In this document: positions 1 through 5,669 of the stretch, piece by piece
How the letters are laid out: every line of letters starts with the position of its first letter
Numbering within the stretch: the stretch's first letter is position 1
Source: Bacteroidota bacterium
GTDB taxonomy: Bacteria > Bacteroidota > Bacteroidia > JACCXN01
Assembly: GCA_947462515.1 (NCBI GenBank)
Contig: CANHPJ010000058.1
Span: 1 to 8,039, forward strand
Direction: 5' to 3'
DNA length: 8,039 nucleotides
Made by a program: the position numbers and the translations under genes
Notes under the pieces: generated by a model
Databases searched by the model: none
Told to the model about the DNA's origin: nothing
Seen by the model: only the letters and a program-made list of their open reading frames with translations

Positions 1-1
1 T

Positions 2-1711
2 GAAGAAGTAGACAAGCTAACAGGACCTGCTTTGGGAAGACCAAAGTCTGCTACTTTTAGAACATGTGATGTTGTTGGTTTGGACACCTTGGTGCATGTT
101 GCCAATGGTTTAAAAGCCAATTGCCCTGAAGATGAAGCGAATGAATTGTTCTCTGCTCCGTCATTTATAAGTAAAATGGTTGAAAACAATTGGCTTGGCT
201 CTAAAACAGGACAAGGGTTTTACAAAAAAGTAAAAGACGAAGCCGGCAAAAGTGATATTCATGCCCTGGATTTAAAAACAATGGAGTACAAGGCTTCTCC
301 TAAAGTTAAATTTGCAACATTAGAGGCTGCTAAGCAGGTTGAAAACCTCAAAGACAGAATGAAAGTTCTGATTAGTGGGAAAGATAAAGCGGGTGAATTT
401 TACAGAACGCTTCTTTTCGGCTTGTTTCAATATGTTTCCAATAGAATACCTGAAATATCTGACGAAATATATAAAATTGATGCTGCCCTAAATGCCGGCT
501 TTGGCTGGGATATGGGTCCTTTTGAAACATGGGATGCTGTTGGCTTAAAAACAAGCTTGCAAGCAATGGAGCAAATGGGCAATAAGCCTGCTCAATGGGT
601 TTATGATATGTTGGCCTCCGGCGCCGATACTTTCTACAAACTAGAAAATGGAACCAAAAAATATTATGATATTTCTTCCAAAGCTTATAAAGCTATTCCT
701 GGTTTAGAAAACTACATTTTACTTGACAACATCAGGTCATCTAAAACAATTTGGAAAAATGCCGGCAGTACAATCACTGATATAGGCGATGGAATTATAA
801 ATCTAGAATTTCACACCAAAATGAATACCATTGGCAGTGAAGTATTATCTGGGATTAACAAGGCAATTGAAATAGCTGAGAAAGACTTTAAAGGTCTGGT
901 GATTTCAAATGAGGGAGCTAACTTCTCTGCCGGGGCTAATCTGGGAATGGTATTTATGATGGCAGTTGAGCAAGAATGGGATGAAGTTGACTTTGCTGTT
1001 AGATATTTTCAAAACACCATGATGCGGGTTAGATATTCATCAATACCTGTTGTCGTAGCTCCACATGGCCTTACACTAGGAGGTTCCTGTGAACTATGCC
1101 TTCATGCAGACAAAGTGGTAGCAAACGCCGAAACGTATATGGGATTAGTGGAATTTGGAGTAGGAGTTATTCCGGGCGGCGGCGGAACAAAAGAGTTTGC
1201 TTTAAGACTGGCTGATGAATTGCATAATGGAGATATGGAGACAAACCAATTTAGAAATAGATTTTTGACAATAGGTCAAGCTATGGTTTCTACCTCTGCT
1301 CATGAAGCTTTCGATTTGGGTTATTTAAAAACCGGACGCGACCAAGTAAACATCTCTAAATCAAGACTTTTATCTGAAGCCAAAGCTGCTGCAATTGAAT
1401 TAGCAAACAATGGCTATACTAAACCTGTTCCTAGAACAGACATTAGGGTTTTGGGAAAACAAGTTTTAGGATTGATATCTGTTGGAGCACATACCATGTT
1501 GAGCGGAAAGTATATTTCTGAACATGACAAATTAATATCTGAAAAATTAGGTTATGTATTGGCCGGAGGAAACTTATCTTCTCCAACTTTGGTTTCTGAG
1601 CAATATTTGCTTGATTTAGAAAGAGAGGCTTTTGTTTCTCTGTGCGGAACCAAAAAAACCTTAGAAAGAATGCAAAGCATATTAACTGGGGGGAAAATTT
1701 TAAGAAACTAA
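2..1711 (+). CDS. fadN: 3-hydroxyacyl-CoA dehydrogenase / enoyl-CoA hydratase fusion, FadN-like (5' partial)
   Basis: This bifunctional beta-oxidation enzyme hydrates trans-2-enoyl-CoA and oxidises the resulting 3-hydroxyacyl-CoA with NAD+ in the cytoplasm. The frame is open from base 2, so the TTG at 32 is not a start and the gene begins outside the window. 569 residues are visible; relatives are about 800, so some 230 residues are missing (NAD-binding Rossmann fold and dehydrogenase active site). Visible residues 1 to about 75 match the dehydrogenase C-terminal domain (GRPKSATFRT, DVVGLDT, KTGQGFYKK). A second copy of that domain follows at about 120-200 (GFGWDMGPFETWD). A crotonase domain spans about 255-470: oxyanion-hole segment FSAGAN, then GGSCEL with Glu364 and VEFGVGVIPGGGGT with Glu384. 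Their 20-residue spacing equals that of the two catalytic glutamates of mitochondrial enoyl-CoA hydratase. The order dehydrogenase then hydratase is that of FadN, opposite to E. coli FadB. The thiolase and acyl-CoA dehydrogenase genes downstream support the assignment. Confidence 0.93.
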   Translation, partial: EEVDKLTGPALGRPKSATFRTCDVVGLDTLVHVANGLKANCPEDEANELFSAPSFISKMVENNWLGSKTGQGFYKKVKDEAGKSDIHALDLKTMEYKASPKVKFATLEAAKQVENLKDRMKVLISGKDKAGEFYRTLLFGLFQYVSNRIPEISDEIYKIDAALNAGFGWDMGPFETWDAVGLKTSLQAMEQMGNKPAQWVYDMLASGADTFYKLENGTKKYYDISSKAYKAIPGLENYILLDNIRSSKTIWKNAGSTITDIGDGIINLEFHTKMNTIGSEVLSGINKAIEIAEKDFKGLVISNEGANFSAGANLGMVFMMAVEQEWDEVDFAVRYFQNTMMRVRYSSIPVVVAPHGLTLGGSCELCLHADKVVANAETYMGLVEFGVGVIPGGGGTKEFALRLADELHNGDMETNQFRNRFLTIGQAMVSTSAHEAFDLGYLKTGRDQVNISKSRLLSEAKAAAIELANNGYTKPVPRTDIRVLGKQVLGLISVGAHTMLSGKYISEHDKLISEKLGYVLAGGNLSSPTLVSEQYLLDLEREAFVSLCGTKKTLERMQSILTGGKILRN

Positions 1712-1724
1712 CAACACCAATATT

Positions 1725-2417
1725 ATGAAGCTTATTAGCGGTTACTTTTTTGTCATCATCTCGATTCTATTTATACACTATGAGAGTTATGGACAAACTG
1801 AAATAAAAATAAAACACGGCCCAAGGAGTGAAAAAAATCTTCTCGATGCTGAAGGTCTGCCCACTGGCCCTTGGAAAGAATACAATCAATACGGAGAACT
1901 TTTGCGAAGTGTTGAGTATGTTCATGGTAAAAAAGAAGGCCTAACTACAATTTACTACAGATCTGAAGAACCGGTAGTTAAGGAAGAGATAAACTACTTT
2001 GATGGTATAAAAGACGGTGCCTATTCGAAAAAATTCTTTACTGGTGAGACAGCTATTGAAGGTGAATATAAAATGGGAAAAAAACATGCCAAATGGACTT
2101 ATTATTTTGATAACGGCGAAGTAAAAAAAGAGTGTAATTTTGATAACGGCATAAAAGACGGACTGTGGAAAAGCTTTAACAAAAAAGGAGAACTAAAAAA
2201 AGAAACTACCTATAAAGCCGGTGTAGACATGAGTGCACCTGCTAAAGTTGAACCTCCTAAGGCGGCAGGAAAAGGAAAACCAGGTGCTAAACCAGCTGCT
2301 GGTGCGGCGGCGCCGGCTGCTGCAGATAAAGCAGCTGAAAAGCCAGCAGACAAGCCAGCGGATAAACCCGCAGAAACTCCTGCAGCAGCTCCGACTACAG
2401 AACAGAAAAAAGATTAA
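1725..2417 (+). CDS. Exported MORN-like repeat protein with Ala/Pro/Lys-rich tail
   Basis: The function is unknown. The 230-residue product starts with a probable Sec signal peptide (Lys2, hydrophobic core about 7-17), with likely cleavage after Ser-Tyr-Gly at residue 23, leaving Gln24. Residues about 48-166 hold roughly five units of about 24 residues of the form G-x-W-x-x-Y/F...G-E-x-x-x-E...Y-x-x-G-x-K-x-G, for example GPWKEYNQYGE and WTYYFDNGEVKKE. This matches the MORN-variant family often labelled 'YwqK-like antitoxin' in databases, but no toxin gene is nearby and that label should not be read as a function. Residues about 171-230 form a low-complexity tail rich in Ala, Pro and Lys. No lipobox Cys and no later membrane segment are seen, so a periplasmic or surface location is inferred. 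ATG 1725 lies 13 bp after the fadN stop, and the fadA ATG lies 17 bp after this stop, so co-transcription with the beta-oxidation genes is very likely. Confidence 0.85.
   Translation: MKLISGYFFVIISILFIHYESYGQTEIKIKHGPRSEKNLLDAEGLPTGPWKEYNQYGELLRSVEYVHGKKEGLTTIYYRSEEPVVKEEINYFDGIKDGAYSKKFFTGETAIEGEYKMGKKHAKWTYYFDNGEVKKECNFDNGIKDGLWKSFNKKGELKKETTYKAGVDMSAPAKVEPPKAAGKGKPGAKPAAGAAAPAAADKAAEKPADKPADKPAETPAAAPTTEQKKD
2340..2375 (+). repeat. Tandem Lys-Pro-Ala-Asp/Glu codon repeat in the MORN protein tail
   Basis: Three in-frame 12-bp units encode K-P-A-D, K-P-A-D and K-P-A-E (residues 206-217). They lie within a wider Ala/Pro/Lys-rich segment (about 2235-2405) that is visibly richer in G and C than the surrounding DNA, with runs such as gcggcggcgccggctgctgc. 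The units differ at third codon positions, so they are not a fresh slippage product. Such tails are usually disordered linkers; a basic tail of this kind could contact peptidoglycan or an acidic surface, but this is only inference. Confidence 0.6.
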
Positions 2418-2434
2418 TATTTTAACTATACATC

Positions 2435-3610
2435 ATGAGCGCTTATATCGTATCAGCATATAGATCAGCAGTCGGAAAATCAGGAAAAGGAGTGTTTAGA
2501 TTTACTCGTCCGGATGATTTGGCGGCTAATGTGGTTAAGCATTTAGTAAATTCTATTCCTCAACTCGATGTAAACCGAATTGACGATGTTATAGTGGGAA
2601 ATGCAACCCCTGAGGCAGAACAGGGACTTAATATAGGAAGAATGATTTCCTTAATGGGGCTTGATACCATTAAAGTCCCTGGCATGACGGTTAACAGATA
2701 TTGCTCTTCCGGCCTAGAGACAATTGCAATTGCAACAGCTAAAATTAACGCCGGAATGGCTGATTGTATCATTGCCGGGGGTGTTGAAACAATGAGTCCT
2801 ATTCCTTTTGGTGGTTGGAAAATAATCCCCAACCCCGAAGTTGCAGTAAGAAACCCAGAATGGTACTGGGGAATGGGTTTAACAGCTGAAGCTGTAGCCA
2901 AAGATTATCATATTTCCAGAGAAGATCAGGATCAATTTTCGTTCAACTCACATTTTAAAGCAATTAATGCGATAAAAGAAGGAAGATTCAAGGATGGTAT
3001 CGTTCCATTTACTGTCCATGAAACGTATTTAGATGAAAACGGAAAGAAAAGAAACAGAGAATATATAGTTGACACGGATGAAGGGCCAAGAGCAGACACA
3101 ACAATAGAAGCTTTAGCGAAACTAAAACCAGTCTTCTCAGCTAACGGAAGTGTTACTGCAGGAAACTCCTCTCAAACATCCGACGGAGCAGCCTTTGTAA
3201 TGGTGATGTCAGAAAAAATGGTCAATGAACTAAATCTCAAACCAATTGCAAGATTAATATCCTATTCCGTTGCCGGAGTAGAACCAAGAATAATGGGTAT
3301 AGGTCCTGTGGAAGCGATTCCTATGGCTCTTAAAAAGGCAGGACTAAACCTACAAGACATTCAGCTGATTGAACTTAACGAGGCCTTTGCCTCACAATCA
3401 TTAGCTGTTGTAAGAACTTTAGGCCTTAATCCTGAAATTGTAAATGTAAATGGTGGAGCTATCGCTTTAGGTCATCCTCTAGGCTGCTCAGGGGCTAAAC
3501 TTTCTGTTCAATTATTCAATGAAATGAAAAGAAGAAATCAAAAATATGGTTTGGTAAGTATGTGCGTTGGCACTGGTCAGGGTGCAGCTGGAGTATTTGA
3601 AATATTATAA
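2435..3610 (+). CDS. fadA: Acetyl-CoA C-acyltransferase (3-ketoacyl-CoA thiolase), FadA
   Basis: Thiolase II family enzyme catalysing the last step of beta-oxidation: CoA-dependent cleavage of 3-ketoacyl-CoA to acetyl-CoA and a shortened acyl-CoA, in the cytoplasm. The 391-residue length is typical of degradative thiolases. The N-terminal nucleophile is Cys90 in VNRYCSSGLE. The other active-site elements are NEAFA (Asn315), GHPLGCSGA (His347) and CVGTGQGAAG (Cys377), so the full Cys/Asn/His/Cys set is present. The start is the ATG at 2435, which places the usual thiolase opening (AYIVSAYRSAVGK) directly at the N terminus. No Shine-Dalgarno is visible, as is normal in Bacteroidota. It follows the MORN gene by 17 bp and precedes fadE by 105 bp. 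A biosynthetic acetyl-CoA acetyltransferase would have similar motifs; the fadN and fadE neighbours favour the degradative role. Confidence 0.95.
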   Translation: MSAYIVSAYRSAVGKSGKGVFRFTRPDDLAANVVKHLVNSIPQLDVNRIDDVIVGNATPEAEQGLNIGRMISLMGLDTIKVPGMTVNRYCSSGLETIAIATAKINAGMADCIIAGGVETMSPIPFGGWKIIPNPEVAVRNPEWYWGMGLTAEAVAKDYHISREDQDQFSFNSHFKAINAIKEGRFKDGIVPFTVHETYLDENGKKRNREYIVDTDEGPRADTTIEALAKLKPVFSANGSVTAGNSSQTSDGAAFVMVMSEKMVNELNLKPIARLISYSVAGVEPRIMGIGPVEAIPMALKKAGLNLQDIQLIELNEAFASQSLAVVRTLGLNPEIVNVNGGAIALGHPLGCSGAKLSVQLFNEMKRRNQKYGLVSMCVGTGQGAAGVFEIL

Positions 3611-3656
3611 TAATTGAATTTAATACTGCCATTATTACAAATCAAAAACAATTCTT

Positions 3657-3694
3657 GTTAGTCGACAAATTAGATTACAGATTAAAAGACTAAC
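3657..3694 (+). other. Inverted repeat in the fadA-fadE intergenic gap
   Basis: Perfect 7-bp arms, gttagtc (3657-3663) and gactaac (3688-3694), flank a 24-nt AT-rich spacer in the 105-bp gap between fadA and the fadE ATG. The left arm overlaps the 6-bp palindrome gtcgac. No T-tract follows, so this does not look like an intrinsic terminator. It could be an RNA processing or stability element, an operator, or chance. No convincing Bacteroidota promoter (TTTG ... TAnnTTTG) was seen in this gap, so fadE is probably read from the same transcript as fadA. Confidence 0.3.
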
Positions 3695-3715
3695 TTGAAT
3701 CTAAAACAAAAAGCC

Positions 3716-5506
3716 ATGGAAACAACTTCAAAAACAGCGATAAAGGGTGGTGAATTCTTAATAAGAGAAACAAATCCTCAAGACGTATTTATCCCGGAAG
3801 AATTTAACGAAGAGCAGCAAATGATTGCTGATACATGTGCTACTTTTATTCAACAAGAGGTAAGTCCGATTCTTGATAGAATTGATAGCCAGGAAGAAGG
3901 TTTAATGCCTACTTTACTTGATAAAGCAGGAGAACTTGGTCTACTTGGAATATCCATACCCGAGGAATATGGTGGTTTAGGGAAAGATTTTACCACATCC
4001 ATGATTGTTACGGAAGTGACAGGTGCAGGTCATTCTTTCGCTGTTGCTCTATCTGCCCATACCGGCATAGGAACACTTCCTATCCTATACTACGGAAATA
4101 CTGAACAAAAAAACAAATACATCCCGAAACTTGCTTCTGGAGAATGGAAAGCATGTTATTGTTTAACAGAACCAAGTGCAGGCTCCGATGCCAATTCAGG
4201 GAAAACAAAAGCAGTTTTATCAGAAGATGGTAAGCACTATATCCTGAACGGTCAGAAAATGTGGATAACCAATGGTGGTTTTGCTGATATATTTACTGTA
4301 TTTGCTAAAATTGACAATGATGAAAACTTGAGTGCTTTCATTGTGGAAAAATCATTCGGTGGCATTAGCCTAAATCCCGAAGAACACAAGATGGGAATTA
4401 AAGGAAGTTCCACGCGTCAGGTATTCTTTAACGACTGTAAGGTTCCTGTGGAAAACCTCTTGTCTGATAGACAAAATGGATTTAAAATAGCAGTAAACAT
4501 ATTAAATCTTGGAAGAATAAAATTAGCCGGTGCTGCTATCGGCGGTGCTAAAAATACGGCATCTATAGCAATAAAATATGCCAATGAGCGCATGCAATTT
4601 GGAAGGTCTATTTCCAAATATGGTGCCATAAAACATAAATTAGCTGAACAGGCAATTCAAATATATGCCTGTGAATCTGCAACTTATAGAGCAAGTCAGA
4701 ACATAGAAGATGCGATAAGTGCACTTGAAAATTCAGGAATGGATTCAGCTAAAGCAAAACTCAAAGGGGTTGAACAATTTGCAGTAGAAGCTGCCATCTT
4801 GAAAGTTAACGGATCTGAAGTAATTGATTTCGTTGTTGATGAAGGGGTTCAAGTATTCGGAGGAATGGGATTTTCTGCTGAAGCACCTATGGACAGAGCT
4901 TACAGAGATGCGAGGATTAACAGAATTTTTGAAGGCACAAATGAAATAAATCGCCTTCTGATTGTTGACATGATGCTAAAACGAGCAATGAAAGGTGAGC
5001 TCGATTTGATGGGGCCGGCTCAAAAAGTGGCTTCAGAACTAATGTCTATTCCGGATTTCTCGGCAGAAGATGACTCCTTATTTGCAGCTGAAAATAAGTA
5101 TGTCAAAAATTTTAAGAAAGCTGTTTTAATGACCGCTGGAGCGGCGGTTCAAAAACTTATGGCTCAATTATCGAAAGAGCAAGAAGTACTCATGAACATT
5201 GCTGATATGATTATTGAAACCTATGTGGCCGAATCTATGCTGCTTAGAGTTGAAAAACTCATTTCATTAAAAGGTGAAGCTGCTTGTCAAGCCCAAATTG
5301 AAATGGTAAAAGTTTATATTAATGACGCAGCTGATAAAATAAACATTTCCGGCAAAAATGCATTGAATTCATTTGCACAGGGAGATGAACAACGTATGAT
5401 GCTGATGGGGTTAAAACGATTTACCAAAACAACACCACTCAACACAATAGCCTCAAGAAGAATTGTTGCTGATAGTTTAACAGCAGCAAATAAATATTGT
5501 TTCTAA
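3716..5506 (+). CDS. fadE: Acyl-CoA dehydrogenase, long VLCAD/FadE-type
   Basis: FAD-dependent acyl-CoA dehydrogenase catalysing the first step of beta-oxidation, acyl-CoA to trans-2-enoyl-CoA, passing electrons to an electron-transfer flavoprotein (not encoded here). The ATG at 3716 gives 596 residues, close to B. subtilis FadE. A TTG at 3695 would add only seven residues (MNLKQKA) and is less likely. The N-terminal helical domain spans about 30-140. The middle beta domain carries the flavin/substrate signature CLTEPSAGSD (Thr151-Asp158) and MWITNGG (182-188). The C-terminal helical domain contains NERMQFGRSI, QVFGGMGFSAE and YRDARINRIFEGTNEINR, where Glu406 aligns with the catalytic base of medium-chain and very-long-chain enzymes. 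Residues about 430-596 form the extra C-terminal extension of VLCAD/ACAD9-like proteins, which favours long-chain substrates. It is the last gene of the operon; a terminator begins 13 bp after the stop. Confidence 0.94.
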   Translation: METTSKTAIKGGEFLIRETNPQDVFIPEEFNEEQQMIADTCATFIQQEVSPILDRIDSQEEGLMPTLLDKAGELGLLGISIPEEYGGLGKDFTTSMIVTEVTGAGHSFAVALSAHTGIGTLPILYYGNTEQKNKYIPKLASGEWKACYCLTEPSAGSDANSGKTKAVLSEDGKHYILNGQKMWITNGGFADIFTVFAKIDNDENLSAFIVEKSFGGISLNPEEHKMGIKGSSTRQVFFNDCKVPVENLLSDRQNGFKIAVNILNLGRIKLAGAAIGGAKNTASIAIKYANERMQFGRSISKYGAIKHKLAEQAIQIYACESATYRASQNIEDAISALENSGMDSAKAKLKGVEQFAVEAAILKVNGSEVIDFVVDEGVQVFGGMGFSAEAPMDRAYRDARINRIFEGTNEINRLLIVDMMLKRAMKGELDLMGPAQKVASELMSIPDFSAEDDSLFAAENKYVKNFKKAVLMTAGAAVQKLMAQLSKEQEVLMNIADMIIETYVAESMLLRVEKLISLKGEAACQAQIEMVKVYINDAADKINISGKNALNSFAQGDEQRMMLMGLKRFTKTTPLNTIASRRIVADSLTAANKYCF

Positions 5507-5518
5507 TTATTTTTTATC

Positions 5519-5561
5519 GATGAATAAAAAACCGGAAATCATTCCGGTTTTTTTATTCATC
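5519..5561 (+). terminator. Intrinsic terminator after fadE, probably bidirectional
   Basis: The 19-nt left arm (5519-5537) and 20-nt right arm (5542-5561) pair around a 4-nt loop (atca, 5538-5541), with one unpaired T because the right arm has seven Ts against six As. The core is ccggaa/ttccgg, flanked by an A-run on the left and a T-run on the right: the classic A-tract, GC stem, T-tract layout that works in both directions. It starts 13 bp after the fadE stop and separates the fad operon from the peptidase gene. Confidence 0.88.
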
Positions 5562-5607
5562 AATTTTTCAAAAACAACGAATCATAAATAAATTAACAAT
5601 ACGCAAT

Positions 5608-5641
5608 TTTAAACAGCTGCTATTGAATATATATAAATTCG
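5608..5641 (+). promoter_or_regulatory. Weak candidate promoter for the peptidase gene
   Basis: A terminator lies upstream, so the peptidase gene needs its own promoter within about 5562-5669. The best match to the Bacteroidota -7 element TAnnTTTG is TAAATTCG (5634-5641, one mismatch), with a poor TTTA (5608-5611) about 22 bp upstream in place of the -33 TTTG. It would place transcription start close to the ATG at 5670. The stretch is so AT-rich that chance matches are expected. Confidence 0.22.
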
Positions 5642-5669
5642 ATAATTATTGACAATTGAATATTTAACA

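Noticed and set aside
32..34. TTG as start of the first gene
   Set aside because: The frame is open upstream to base 2 and encodes conserved residues (VDKLTGPALGRPKS) of the dehydrogenase domain, so the gene is cut by the window edge rather than starting here.
372..566. - strand reading frame inside fadN, and a similar one at 4417-4629 inside fadE
   Set aside because: Short antisense shadows of conserved enzyme-coding sequence.
1725..2417. Reading the MORN protein as the antitoxin of a toxin-antitoxin pair
   Set aside because: The database label for this repeat family is not evidence of function; the protein has a signal peptide and both neighbours are beta-oxidation enzymes, not a toxin.
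2233..2463. 76-codon + strand reading frame overlapping the MORN gene tail and the fadA start
   Set aside because: It is the shifted frame of the Ala/Pro/Lys-rich tail, gives a Leu/Gln/Arg-rich product with no recognisable features, and overlaps two well-supported genes.
2560..2901. 113-codon - strand reading frame inside fadA
   Set aside because: Antisense shadow of a strongly conserved thiolase gene, with no protein features of its own.
5622..5663. 9-bp direct repeat attgaatat (5622-5630 and 5655-5663) and a TTGACA (5649-5654) upstream of the peptidase
   Set aside because: In such AT-rich DNA a 9-bp repeat is weak evidence for an operator, and the TTGACA lies too close to the ATG for a matching -10; Bacteroidota also use a different promoter consensus.
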